A DNA stretch of 64,000 bases from Callorhinus ursinus (lineage: Eukaryota > Chordata > Mammalia > Carnivora > Otariidae), in NCBI RefSeq assembly GCF_003265705.1, contig NW_020312827.1, positions 18,108,405 through 18,172,404 of the forward strand. The letters are read 5' to 3'. The position numbers and the translations under genes were made by a program. The notes under the pieces were generated by a model. The model made no database searches, was not told where the DNA came from, and worked only from the letters and a program-made list of their open reading frames with translations. Below are positions 35,841-46,534 of this stretch, piece by piece (the stretch's first letter is position 1; every line of letters begins with the position of its first letter).

Positions 35841-36493
35841 GTAGCCTCCACTTATCTGTGGTTTCACTTTCTTCATGGGACATCTGGAAGCATATGTTCC
35901 TCCTTCTTTTTTTTTTTTTTAAAGATTTTATTTATTTATTTGAGAGAGAAAAAGAGAATGAGAGATAGAGAGCATGAGAGGGAAGAGGGTCAGAGGGAGA
36001 AGCAGACTCCCTGCTGAGCAGGGAGCCCGATGCGGGACTCGATCCCGGGACTCCAGGATCATGACCTGAGCCGAAGGCAGTCGCTTAACCAACTGAGCCA
36101 CCCAGGCGCCCCTCCTCCTTCTGACAATACGTCAGAAGGACAGTAGTAGCCTAACACTGTGTCACAAGGCATACCTCACTGCATCTCCTCATGTAGGCAT
36201 TTTATTGTCTCACATCATCACAAGAAAAAGGACGGGTATGGTACACTAAGATATTTTGAGAAAGAAAGAGAGACCATATTCACATAACTTTTATTACAGT
36301 ATGTTGTTATAATTACTCTATTTTATTATTAATTATTGTTGTTAATCTCTTACTATACCTAATTTATCAATTAAACTCTATCATAGGAATGTACATATAG
36401 GAAAGACAGTGTATATGGAATTTGGTACTATCTGTGGATTTAGACATCCATTGGGATTCTCGGATGTATCCTCCATGGGTAAGAGGTGACTAC
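35841..36493 (-). mobile_element. Tigger-like (Tc1/mariner) non-autonomous DNA transposon split by a SINEC
   Basis: Ends are inverted: GTAGCCTCCACTTATCTGTG on the left, and GTAGTCACCTCTTACCCATG read from the right on the other strand. The interior includes ACAATACGTCAGAAGGAC, GTAGGCATTTTATTGTCTCAC, TCACATAACTTTTATTACAG, GGTACTATCTGTGGATTTAG. About 450 bp without the SINE. Family name from memory; strand assignment is arbitrary. Confidence 0.75.
35908..36112 (-). mobile_element. SINEC inside the DNA transposon
   Basis: Antisense type A copy. TSD TCCTCCTTCT at 35898-35907 and 36113-36122. Confidence 0.97.
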
Positions 36494-36565
36494 TTTAGAC
36501 CTGACTTTCTAGTCATGTAGACAATTGAATGAAATACACGTTTAGGAATCGGCAATAAACCAACG

Positions 36566-37054
36566 TGTGATGGTTAATCTTATGTGCACACCTGGCTATG
36601 CTGTCATGCCCAGTTGTTGGGTCAAATAATAGTCTAGATGTTGCTGTGAAGGTAATTATAGATGTGATTAGATTTATAATCAGTAAACTTACAGTGAAGC
36701 AGAATGCTTTCTATAATGTAAGTGGATCTCATCCAGTCAATTGAAGGTTTTAGGGGCAAAAATTGAGGTTTCCAGATAGAGAAGCAATTGTGCTTCAAGA
36801 CTGCAAATTATAAACCTGGCCTGAGTTTCCAGGCTGCTGGCTTGCACTACAGATTTCAGAGTCAAGACTGTAATATCAAGTCTTACCTCAATTTCCAATC
36901 TTCAGGGCTTCCCTACATATTTCACATTTGCCAGCCACTACAATCATGTAGGCCAATTCCTTAAAACAAACCTCTCCATAGAGACATCTATACCTACATA
37001 TCTGTATCTATATATCCTATTGGTTCTGTTCCTCTGAGAAATAGAATCATAACA
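36566..37054 (+). mobile_element. ERVL-type solo LTR (MLT2-like)
   Basis: TGTGATGGTTAATCTTATGTG, GCCCAGTTGTTGGGTCAAAT, CTAGATGTTGCTGTGAAGG, CTCATCCAGTCAATTGAAGG, AGTTTCCAGGCTGCTGGC, GGCCAATTCCTTAAAAC, ATCCTATTGGTTCTGTTCC. Full LTR length with no retroviral coding sequence beside it, so an old solo LTR. Frames at 36944-37209 lie in it or across its edge. Confidence 0.85.
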
Positions 37055-37214
37055 CACAATACAATATAAAAAACAAGTAGATCCATTTTCAGTTTCCAGA
37101 CATTGAAATAACACCAGTCTTGATGGGCGTTTTCTAGAATAACTGAATTCCTTAAGAAGGTATATTGAGTAAGAGCAAATGTACCAGGCAGAGAAGCACA
37201 ATTCAGCACTCCTA
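37055..37214. other. Unassigned DNA
   Basis: Short stretch between LTR and MIR; nothing recognised. Confidence 0.3.
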
Positions 37215-37335
37215 TATTATCTGTCGCTAACTGGCCTTGTGACTTTCTCTCATCTCCACCTAAATGTATTCATCTGTAAAATGACAAAATTAGATTAGCT
37301 CATCTCCACAGTGTCTTCCTGCTCTAACCTTTCAT
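37215..37335 (+). repeat. MIR fragment
   Basis: CTAACTGGCCTTGTGACTTTC, TATTCATCTGTAAAATGAC, ATTAGATTAGCTCATCTCC, TTCCTGCTCTAACC in MIR order. Confidence 0.8.
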
Positions 37336-37844
37336 AATCTCCGTGATCCATCATTTGCAGTTACTATCTCCAGAAGGACCAAGCTCAATGAAGACCTCCT
37401 TCCAGTAACATATGGCTAGCATAGGCAGGAAACATTTGCTAGAGAAATTTTCTAACGGTAAAGTAAGAATGGACTGGCCAGGAATTCCACGTCCATATGT
37501 ATGAGGAGTGCAGAGGTATCTGAAACAGATTTGACTGTTTGATTAAAGTGATAACAGTCATAGAAACCCTGGTATCCATCTGCCCCAGATGAAGGGTTGT
37601 GCTTTCGTTTTGCTTGGTTGTTTAATGTGTCAGCTTTAACTTCCTCAATGATCCTGTTGCTGTCAGGAGCATAAGGATTTATGGCTCTGCATTCCTGGTC
37701 TGGATTCCTATTAAGCAAGCCCTGGCCTTTTGGATCATTTGTACCTCTAGTTCTGCAAAAATTTTGTTCAGGAATCTGGGATTTCTTTCAAAATGTAATT
37801 TTAAGAACTGTGATAAAAGCTTGTTATGCCCATCTTTGGGCTTA
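37336..37844. other. Unassigned DNA with a coding-looking open frame on the minus strand
   Basis: A frame open from about 37790 down to a TAG at 37452 (-) reads like ordinary mixed-composition protein and lacks a repeat explanation. It has no ATG near its top: the nominal start codon is TTG, and a stop lies just upstream. I recognise no family. It could be chance, a pseudogene fragment or an isolated exon. Confidence 0.25.
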
Positions 37845-37857
37845 GAGGATGAGTCTT

Positions 37858-38060
37858 TTTTTTTTTTTTTTTAAGATTTTATTTATTTACTTGACAGGGA
37901 GAAACACAGCGAGAGAGGGAACACAAGCAGGGGGAGTGGGAGAGGGAGAAGCAGGCTTCCCGCCAAGCAGGGAGCCTGATGCGGGGCTCGATCCCAGGAC
38001 TCTGGGATCATGACCCGAGCCGAAGGCTGAAGCTTAACGACTGAGCCACCCAGGTGCCCC
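37858..38060 (-). mobile_element. SINEC
   Basis: Antisense type B copy. TSD GAGGATGAGTCTT at 37845-37857 and 38061-38073. Confidence 0.97.
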
Positions 38061-38187
38061 GAGGATGAGTCTTATTTGACCCAGTGACCCTGAGATTTAG
38101 GCATTTAGGAACAGAGTTAGAGAGCTAGATCACTAACACTAAGCTTACCTTCTAGACCCTAACTTTAAAAAAAAAAAAAATGTTACC

Positions 38188-38420
38188 AGGGAGCCTGTGT
38201 GGCTCATTTGTTAAGCGTCTGCTTTCGGCTCAGGTCATGGTCCCGGGGTCCTGGGATTGTGTCCCGCATCAGGCTCCCTGTTCGGTGGGAAGCCTGCTTC
38301 TCCCTCTCCCACTCCCCCTGCTTGTGTTCCCTCTCTCGCTGTGTCTCTGTCAAATGAATAAATAAAATCTTTTTTTTTTTTTTTGCAGCAATGTCCACAA
38401 TAAATAAAATCTTTTAAAAT
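38188..38420 (+). mobile_element. SINEC with an unusual duplicated 3' end
   Basis: Type B body with a mutated head (GGGAGCCTGTGTGGCTCATT). After AATAAATAAAATC it runs into about 17 T, then GCAGCAATGTCCACA, then a second AATAAATAAAATCTTTT. TSD AATGTTACC at 38179-38187 and 38421-38429 encloses the whole unit. Confidence 0.92.
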
Positions 38421-38429
38421 AATGTTACC

Positions 38430-38775
38430 TTAGTTGTTCCTGATGATGGTATAGATGTAATAATGGTCATAATAATAATAATAATAAAAGGAAAAGTGGG
38501 AGGATAAAGTATATAAATACCATCAATGTCAGTGAAATTTAGACAGAAGGATAGAAATTGGGTACTGGCACAGAATACATTCTCTTGTGTGGGACTGGTT
38601 CTTGGAAGTTACAAAATCTAATGTGTTTGATGAGGGAAGCCATAAACATACTTCTTTTTCATGTGGATTCATATTTTTAGAGTGAATCAAATGAGACTTT
38701 AGGTCCTGACTAAATTGGCCATGCCTTTGTGTGTTATACTATGCAATGTTACTGTTTTATAGGTGCTAATAGATC
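38430..38775. other. Unassigned DNA with a short (AAT)n run
   Basis: About seven AAT units at roughly 38468-38488; otherwise nothing recognised. Confidence 0.4.
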
Positions 38776-38960
38776 TGTGGTTCAAAGTATGGTCCCTGGC
38801 CCAGCAGTATCAACATCACCTAGGAACTTGTTAGAAATATAAATTCTTGGGTGCTCCCCTAGGAACACTGAATGAGAAATGGTGGGAATGAAGAGCGGTG
38901 ATCCTTGTCTTCACAGGCTCTCCAGGAGATTTTGATCATGCTAGAGTTTGAGAATCAGTG
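38776..38960 (+). mobile_element. MER3/MER5-like hAT-Charlie element
   Basis: TGTGGTTCAAAGTATGGTCC, CTGGCCCAGCAGTATCAACA, TCACCTAGGAACTTGTTAGA, AATATAAATTCTTGGG, TCCAGGAGATTTTGATCATG, AGTTTGAGAATCAGTG. Near-complete non-autonomous element. Exact family from memory. Confidence 0.85.
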
Positions 38961-40315
38961 CTATAAGAATGATACTCTGATTCACACTGGAATCCACTAG
39001 TCCAACAAAATTCTATTAAACATCTACAGAGAAACGTACTTTACTCTTCTCCATATGCCTCTAAAAATAAAACCTAATAAAACAGAACAAAGCCAACAAT
39101 CAAACAAACACAAATAAGTAAGTAGAGGGATTCCAACATGTGAATTTAGATAGCAGTTGTTCTACTTCTGTTGGTTGGAAATTGTGTTTACAGTAAGGGA
39201 CCTGTAGCAAAATTGAGGCTCTTTCTCCTATGATATTAGACTATGATTTAAGCTGTTTGATATGTATTCATCTCTACTTCCACAGGCAGCTAGAATGAAA
39301 TCAAAGCACTGCAGACATTTTAGACACTGCAGACCTAATATACATAATTCCAATGTTCCTCTTTCCTCTTTATCTTTATGTATCTTCATTAGCAACCCAC
39401 TAGTTCAAAAGCTTAGCTGTAGGGGTTGAAGAGAGGCATTTATTAAATCCAAATTCAAACAAATGTTAGGTAGTCAAAATCAGTTCTGGGGAAAAAAAAT
39501 AGAGATAAAGGGCCATTTGGTATCTTGATTAAAATTAACCAGAAATAATGGGACGTCTAGAAGAAGAAATAATATAAATACATAATACTAATCTCCTGTA
39601 TCCAAATTACATAACAATTTGACTCCATTTAGCATTGATTTGCTATTTTAAGTGCAGAAGACAATTTTGGTATGATCAGAACTATTACCACATACCAAAG
39701 ATAATGTTTTGAGCCCTTGATTCAAAATCTTTAGTGTTTTCAAACAATACATAATTAAAAGTCCACCTACCTTCAATTCTAGAAATCATTTCATAATGCA
39801 AACTTAATTGGCCTTTATTAGCAGAACCAGATTAAGTAGCTTGTTGTGGCCATGATGAGCTTATCTATTATGTTCATAATTAGGACTTCCACAGCCAACA
39901 AACCCAGAAGGGATCAAAGCTCACAGCCAATCTCTGTTGCCAACAGCCACTCACACATTCTTAAATCATCTGGTTGCTATCCCTGCCACCACCAAATTCA
40001 CCACCCCCTACTTTTCTTTTTCTATTTCTAGTCTACTATGTGGACTAATTTGCTTTCTGGGAACCTGAAGGGACTAAAGGCTTTATGCATGGGTATGTTT
40101 GTTTTCTCAGAAGAATGCCCAAAAGAATTTGGAATTAGGGAACTAGGGGCTGGGGACAGGAATTATTGCAGTATTATCCTCAGGCATTGAGAAACAAGGC
40201 AGTCTTCTGAAATGTCGGTCTTTGAGGATGTATCTTCCCACTTTATTATTATGATTGTTGTTGTTTTTGAAATTTTAAGCAACTTTTTTGTATATCCATG
40301 TACTTTACAACGTCC
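38961..40315. other. Unassigned DNA
   Basis: No gene recognised. A possible L2 trace (CCAACAAAATTCTATTAAACATC) lies at about 39001-39025. Confidence 0.3.
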
Positions 40316-40381
40316 TTCTATTAGCAATAATCGCGCCTCGGATAAACCTCATTGGCTACGATACTGCCACTGCGCAAAGCT
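40316..40381 (-). pseudogene. 3'-truncated U4 snRNA pseudogene
   Basis: Read on the minus strand from 40381, the sequence starts AGCTTTGCGCAGTGGCAGTA and follows vertebrate U4 snRNA (my recollection of the human RNA) without a mismatch for the first 62 nt. That covers the stem II region, the whole 5' stem-loop with its kink-turn and most of stem I. Similarity fades at about nt 66 and stops. The central region, 3' stem-loops and Sm site are missing, so it cannot form a U4 snRNP. There is no poly(A) tail and no clean TSD. A weak 10-base resemblance between flanks (TATTAGAATG, TAATAGAAGG) is not convincing. The most likely origin is a LINE-mobilised truncated copy. Confidence 0.93.
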
Positions 40382-40599
40382 CTAGTTGTGCATTCTAATA
40401 AGAAGATGGAATAGATACCTGTTCAAAGTAATGTATTTTTTTAGTCATCATATACAGTAGCTAGAAAAGCTGCCAGGATCAATTTGAATGTTGTTCAGAC
40501 ACTTGCAAAAACTGCTGTAAACAGTTGCATTAAGATTTAGCCTACAAATGCTGCACGTAGTGACAGTGGTCTTTTGGGGTTTTTTGCCCCCCCAACCCC

Positions 40600-40748
40600 C
40601 ACCCAGCAATTAGGGAGTTTTAAAATAGCCTGATACCCAGGCTGTAAGCCAGGTAGATTCAGTCATGGTCTCCAGCAGGGGACTCAGGAATAAGTAATTT
40701 TTTAAAGCTTTCCAGGAGTTCCCAAAGGCAGCTGAGGTGAGAATCATT
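40600..40748 (+). mobile_element. MER5-like hAT fragment
   Basis: GGGAGTTTTAAAATAGCCTGATACC, AAGCTTTCCAGGAGTTCCCA, GCAGCTGAGGTGAGAATCATT in MER5A order, diverged. Confidence 0.55.
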
Positions 40749-41009
40749 ACAGAGGGGAGTCCACATTAGCTCTTTAAGGACAAGCAGGTTGCGAGTGTTT
40801 AGCTTCTACAACTTCTTTTATTTCCATAGGGCAGTTTCTCAAATCATGATTTAAAAAAATACAATTATTTTTATGTACTTATTGGGATTGGCACTAATCA
40901 ATCAAAAACCGGAAAGATGTATCTCAGCTTAATTCAGCGTCTTCTCTCTGTAGATTTTGTTATTCTTGTCCCATTTTATAGGGGGTCATAATGTTTTCTC
41001 CACCTAGGA

Positions 41010-41205
41010 CCGTATCTTGTACAAGTTCTACTTATTATTTATATGACTTTAGGCAAGTATCCTAATGAATAAAATGAGGACAATATTACCATCTGTTTCA
41101 TAGTGTTGGTGGGTTTAAGGAGATAACTCTTATTAAGCAATTAACACAGAAAGCAGACATAAAAGGGGAACTCGGTTAATAGTAGCTATTATTATCAGTA
41201 GGACC
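41010..41205 (+). repeat. MIR fragment
   Basis: TATATGACTTTAGGCAAGTATC, GAATAAAATGAGGACAATATT, ACCATCTGTTTCATAGTGTTGG, AAGGAGATAACTC, then an AACACAG-type 3' part. Confidence 0.85.
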
Positions 41206-42655
41206 CAAAGCTGGGCATTTGGAATGTTAAAACAAATACGAATGTGATCCTAGCTACTGAATTGCCACTGTTTTCAATTTAACTTGTCAAAAAAATTCAT
41301 TAGAACATTTTACCATTAGATATACAGAATATAAAGTAAGCTTCTCTTTCTCACATAACAACGGCTCTGGAAACAAAGTCAGTTACCTTTTGTTCCAGAT
41401 AGTGATGTTTCAGTTACATCTTTTTGGGTTGATTCCTTCCTTAAATAATCTTGTAAAGAATAGATCTGGTGTTCTCTTAACAGAATTTGTGTGAGGACAA
41501 GATGGAGACTTGTCACTTGCCTTTGGTTTATCTCATCTTAATAGGATTTGAGGAAGGAAGGCTGATGTCTGTACATACACCCTTTAAAAAGTAAAGTAAA
41601 ACAGCACAACAGTTCTTCATCTAAGGCAATTCTAAAAATTTCTCATCCTAGATTTAATTATTCATCAGAGTACTTCCCTTTTGTAAACATGAAATAAAAA
41701 TGTTCCAGTGTCACCACATTAAATATGATAATCCAGGAGAAAGAAATAAAGGGTAAAATTATTTAAAAAAAACATGAAAAAGGAGCTCATCAGGAAGCAT
41801 TTGAGCAGCTAATGAAGCTGCAATATGAAAATGATTAATCCACAGTGTAAATGTGTATACATTGTATTTTTATGTTCACCGGAGTCAATTTATCACTTGG
41901 GAAGACTTACATCTGACATATCTATCTTCAAAAATTTTACGAATTATTTGATTTATTTTGACTTCTTATACTATGGCTGCCAAATAAAATATATGATGTT
42001 GAGTCAATTTTAGATTTTAGATCGGCATCAAATAATTTTTTAGTGTATGTCCCCACAAGTATTGCAGAACATATACTTAACACTAAAAAAAATTCATTGT
42101 CTATCTCAACTTCAAATTTAACCATGTGTCACTTATTTTATTTCTTAATCTGTCAACTCTGACTTAAAACATAGTTTGTGTTTTTGATAACAACATTACA
42201 AAGGCTTTTAGCAGTTGATAGATAATGCTTTTCATTTGGCCTAAATATATGAAAGAAAGTGAGCTCTTCTGAGACTCAAAAATATGCCTATTTGAGACAA
42301 AGTAGACACATTTTCAGTGCTAAAAAATATTTCTTGTAATGAGTCAAGGGCAAAAGTTCACATTAAGATATTTTGAATGATGCTTTACTTTATTTGATTT
42401 ATTTACCGGGAGTAGAAATGATGAATGTAAGGATTGAGTTTTTTGTTTTGTTTACTGAATACAATCTGGCTTTTTTTTTTTTTTAATTCACTATGAGTAA
42501 TCCAATTTATATTTAGGGAAAATATCTGCAGTTGATATTCCACATAGATGTTCCAGAATTATTTTATATTATGAATAAGTGTCCAAGTTGCAAAAGGTAT
42601 TGAGTAAAATAAAAAATAAACTAGGAAAGCAACTTATACACTGAACCATATTTTA
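41206..42655. other. Unassigned DNA
   Basis: No gene or repeat recognised. The segment at about 41680-41930 resembles a conserved non-coding element (see findings). Confidence 0.3.
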
Positions 42656-42659
42656 ATAT

Positions 42660-43065
42660 GCTTTTAAGCATATGCTCAGTGTGTGTTTTAGAGACTCAGC
42701 TCTTGCATCACTGTGACCTCAGGCAATTTATTTAATCTGTATTTGCCTCAGTTTCTTTCTTTTTTTTAAGATTTATTTATTTATTTTAGAGCGAGAGAGA
42801 GCATGTGAGTAGGGGGAGGGGCAGAGGGGGAGACTCTTTAAGCTGACTCCCCGCTGAGTGAAGAGCCCATCCCAGCATGCATCCCAAGACCCTGAGATCA
42901 CAACCTGAGCCAAAACCAAGAATCAGATGCCCATTTGACTGAGCCACCCAGGTGCCCCTTGCATTAGTTTCTTTAACAGTTATAAGGGATGATAAAAATA
43001 CCTAAATCATAAGGGGTTTTCCAGAAATAAGTAATAATAATTCATAGGAAGCATAAAGTTTGGCA
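42660..43065 (+). repeat. MIR split by a SINEC
   Basis: Left half: CTGTGACCTCAGGCAATTTATTTAATC, GCCTCAGTTTCTTT. Right half after the SINEC: AGTTTCTTTAACAGTTATAAGGGATGATAA, then AGCATAAAGTTTGGCACAAG. The two halves join at the SINEC TSD. Confidence 0.85.
42759..42965 (-). mobile_element. SINEC inside MIR
   Basis: Antisense copy with a diverged body (ACCTGAGCCAAAACCAAGAATC) of an older subfamily. TSD AGTTTCTTT at 42750-42758 and 42966-42974. Confidence 0.93.
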
Positions 43066-43893
43066 CAAGTTCATTTCAGAAAATATTGGGTGCTTTCTCA
43101 TCTATTAACATTAATTTCTGAAGTATAACCTGAGATAGTAGTTAGGGTATACTTCTCAGCATCAGGAAGCCCAATTCCTGATATCAGCACTATTTGTATG
43201 ACACAGAATTGGAATTCTATGAACAAAAGGGCATGTTAATTGTGGTCAATAGTTGAAAGTCTCCACAAACGCATAATATGTAGTAAGTAAGTAATTAGCT
43301 TAAGAGAGTATTATCTAAGGATTCCCTTCTAGTGCATTCTATCTTCTCTAGTCATCTCATTTTTGTCTCTAATTTTCAGGAAAGAATCACCCTATCAGAT
43401 AAATATGTATGGCATTGTTTGGAAGGTTTCTTTGACACAGAATGGCTCACATAACTAAAAACTGTTTTGTTTTGTTTTTTTTTTAAAGAAGGAATCCACA
43501 TCAATGAAAGAGTACCACAGAGCTATTTTGTGATTATTACACACTGTCATAACCATAATTCTACATAAATCCCAGGTATGTCAAACTATTCTACAATAAT
43601 TCCAAATTTTATTTCTCATGAAATAATAGATTTTTTAAATCTGCTGGTGTGAGTCTAGTTTTCTCCTCTGTTCAATCTCTGATACCCTTCCTTTTCTTTC
43701 TCTTACACTGTTTCCCAACCTACTGTTCTGGAATGTCACATCTTTATGTCAGAGCCCTGATTACTTTTCCTCAGGAAAAAAAAAAAAATAAGCCCTTGCT
43801 TACATACTTAATTAAAAGTTCCCTCTAAGTACCAAGTTTTTATCAATAGTATTGTTAGGAAGAGATCGCTTCTCTCTTGCTAACTCTGGAACC
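43066..43893. other. Unassigned DNA
   Basis: Nothing recognised. Confidence 0.35.
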
Positions 43894-43907
43894 TCAGCAC
43901 TATTTCT

Positions 43908-44108
43908 TTCTTTCTTTTTTTTAAAAGATTTTATTTATTTATTTGACAGAGAGAGACAGTGAGAGCAGGAACACAAGCAGGGGGAGTGGGAGAGGGAGAA
44001 GCAGGCTTCCTGCTGAGCAGGGAGCCTGATGTGGGGCTTGATCCCAGGACCCTGGGATCATGACCTGAGCCGAAGGCAGACGCTTAACGACTGAGCCACC
44101 CAGGCGCC
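43908..44108 (-). mobile_element. SINEC
   Basis: Antisense type B copy. Imperfect TSD: CAGCACTATTTCTTT starting near 43896 and CAGCACTTTCTTT at 44109. Confidence 0.95.
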
Positions 44109-44144
44109 CAGCACTTTCTTTAGGCCAGAATTTTTCTTATTCTC

Positions 44145-44245
44145 TTCCTTCCCTCCTTTCTTTCCTTCTTTCTTTTCTTTCTTCCTTCCTCCCTTCCTCT
44201 CTCTCTTTTTTTCTCTCTCTTTCTCTACTTTTCCTTCCTTCCTCT
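44145..44245. repeat. Degenerate TTCC/TTTC/TC pyrimidine tract
   Basis: About 100 bp of interrupted homopyrimidine. Confidence 0.9.
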
Positions 44246-44424
44246 CTTCCCTTTTGTAACTAATTGCTCAGTCCAAAAGCCCAATCTTTCATATGATCTG
44301 GGGTGCACTAGAGGATATGCATTTTGTGATATGCATTTTCTCTTTAACCTGAACACTCTATATTCTCTGATTGTGACTTTCATCTTCTGACTCCTTTTTC
44401 TTAGCCCAGACATAATAATTTTCG

Positions 44425-44431
44425 TGTGTGT

Positions 44432-44480
<49 letters not shown>
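44425..44480. repeat. (TG)n microsatellite
   Basis: TG repeat of about 55 bp with one TA interruption. Confidence 0.97.
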
Positions 44481-44483
<3 letters not shown>

Positions 44484-44775
44484 GAGAACATGTTTGGTGT
44501 CTGGGAATAAACTTCATTTTGTTGAAAGTCATGGGTTTCAGCATTTAGTTCCTAAAATATTTAATTCTTATTGTCATATGGGTAAGAGGGTCTGACCAAG
44601 CTGTCTCCTTCCCTTAAAAGTCTCTCCCTTTTCTCTGGTCAACCATTAAAACCTTAGATAAAGAGAAACAAACAGTATTTGTCCTCTCTCTCAGACAAGT
44701 GCATCATTCTAAAGTTACTTAGTGACATATAATGCTTGATAATTACAGTGTTAATAATAATGGGTTAATGATTAG
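44481..44775. other. Unassigned DNA
   Basis: Nothing recognised. Confidence 0.35.
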
Positions 44776-44973
44776 GTGAGCTCTTACGAAGTATTATATC
44801 AAATTATGGGTATAATTATAATTATTATTCAAGTCCATGGGATGGGGACATTTTTCCCCCTTTACAGATTTATTGAGGTTAAAACAACTGTCTACCAAAT
44901 GGCAAAGTCAGGATTTAAACACAGCAGTGTGACACCAAAGCCTGAGCTCTTTACAACAATGATATGCCACCTT
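44776..44973 (-). repeat. MIR fragment
   Basis: GATGGGGACATTTTTCCCCC, TTTACAGATTTATTGAGGTT, CCAAATGGCAAAGTCAGGATT, TTAAACACAGCAGTGTGACACC, AAAGCCTGAGCTCTT: full antisense MIR order. Confidence 0.9.
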
Positions 44974-45149
44974 CCCATTTGAACATTTAATCTGTTTGTA
45001 TACCCATAGTTCTTTCAAAGTTCCCTTTATCTCCAAACAATCAACTGGGAAAATAATAGTGGTTGCCCTATTTGAATAACTTGGATCAAATCTCCTTCCT
45101 CTGTATTGCATTTTGTATTTGAAAAAAACTTCATTGCACAAGTTGTCAT

Positions 45150-45240
45150 TTGTTGGTTCATTGGTTCATTCACTCATTTATTCCTGTATTCAATAGGGAT
45201 TTATTGTGGGTTTCCTGTGGCAGTAATGCTTTGTTACACT
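45150..45240 (-). repeat. L2 3' end
   Basis: GGTTCATTCACTCATTTATTCC, AATAGGGATTTATTGTGGG matches the antisense L2 terminus. Confidence 0.6.
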
Positions 45241-45346
45241 AGCCATCTTCAAGATTAAAGAGGTTATTCTTTTTTTTTTTTTTTCCTGCTAGAATTAAAC
45301 TCTTGAACTGCTGATGGAGTAAACTGTTTCTATAAGAGCATGCTAG

Positions 45347-45538
45347 GGCGCTTGGTGGCTCAGTTGTTAAGCGACTGCCTTCGGCTCATGTCATGATCCT
45401 GGAGTTCCAGAATTGAGTCCCACATTGGGCTCCCTGCTCAGCAGGGAGTCTGCTTCTCCCTCTGACGCTCTCCCCTTCATGTGCTCTCTCTCTCTCATTC
45501 TCTCTCTCAAATAAATTAATAAAATCTTAAAAAAAAAA
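45347..45538 (+). mobile_element. SINEC
   Basis: Type A copy, head lightly mutated (GGCGCTTGGTGGCTCAG). Imperfect TSD: AGCATGCTAGGG ending at about 45347 and GAACATTCTAGGG at 45539-45551. Confidence 0.95.
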
Positions 45539-45551
45539 GAACATTCTAGGG

Positions 45552-46365
45552 AGTGTTGGGTAGCATGACTGTGGGCCTTCTCCTTGGTTTCAGCTGTGCT
45601 GAATGTCTTTGCTGGCCATCAGATCCCCTTTCCTGGATTGTGCCATCCCTTTGCCTCGTGGAGGCCATCACCTTTTTATTTTGCTCCTGGTATGTTTTCC
45701 TGGTTGATTCTCTTCTCTCTTCTTTGCTTTGTTTTATATGGCCACAGGTACAGTAAAGCTGATATTATAAGTGCCAGGGGAAAGTCTTGTTTGAATCATG
45801 AGTTTTCTTTGTGTGATAAAGTGATTATTGTTATCACCATAGAGTCTTTTCCTTGCAGGAGCCTGTGTCAGGGCTAGAAGACTGGCAATGTTATAGTCTG
45901 TAGTGTGATCTTGGGTGTCATAAAGAAAATTGGGCTTTTGGGCATTTGGAGATGAGAAACTGGAGAAAGTTCATGGCAGCGGCACCAGCCTCCAGAGTGC
46001 TACAGAGGGAAAATACACCTTGAACATGAAAGCAGGTATTGTTTGCTAAGGTTTTTTTTATTAGCAAGGCTTTCCACCTTCCTTGGTTCTGGAGTCAGAG
46101 TGAGAGTGCACTCTAGTGACACCACTATTTTTATAAGACAAAGGAAAAGAATACCTCATAATGGACAACCACCACCATTCACTGCTGTTTAGATTGAGCC
46201 AAAATGTTTTCTACCATAACAAGAAATGTATTCTCAACTTTGTCCGGTGGTTGCTTCTATACCCAGAGAGAAACCCCATCTTCCTTCAGAACTTTCTGTT
46301 GTTCCCTGATAGCCTACTTGTTTTGTGTGTTCTACTTGTTTCCAACTGTCACTAAAATGTCTCAG
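45552..46365. other. Unassigned DNA, locally less AT-rich
   Basis: About 800 bp with no recognised repeat. Overlapping plus-strand frames (45553-45877) are hydrophobic and recognisable as no protein. Confidence 0.3.
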
Positions 46366-46367
46366 AG

Positions 46368-46520
46368 CAGTGCTTTCCCCTTGAGTTTTCATAAGAATCA
46401 CCAGGAGAGCTTGCTAAAACCAACCTCCACCCCCAGAGACTCTGATTCTGTAAGTCTGAAATGGAGTCTAAGAATCTGCATTTCTACTGATGTTGTTGCT
46501 CCTGGTTCAGGAACCACGTA
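46368..46520 (+). mobile_element. MER5A-like hAT-Charlie element
   Basis: CAGTGCTTTCCCCTTGAG, AAGAATCACCAGGAGAGCTT, CCACCCCCAGAGACTCTGATT, AGAATCTGCATTTCTACTG, GTTCAGGAACCACG in MER5A order. The 125-codon frame at 46204-46581 runs through it and is non-coding. Confidence 0.85.
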
Positions 46521-46534
46521 TCAACTAGCATTGT

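Noticed and set aside
40316..40381. Functional U4 snRNA gene
   Set aside because: Only the first about 66 nt are present; the 3' domain and Sm site are missing.
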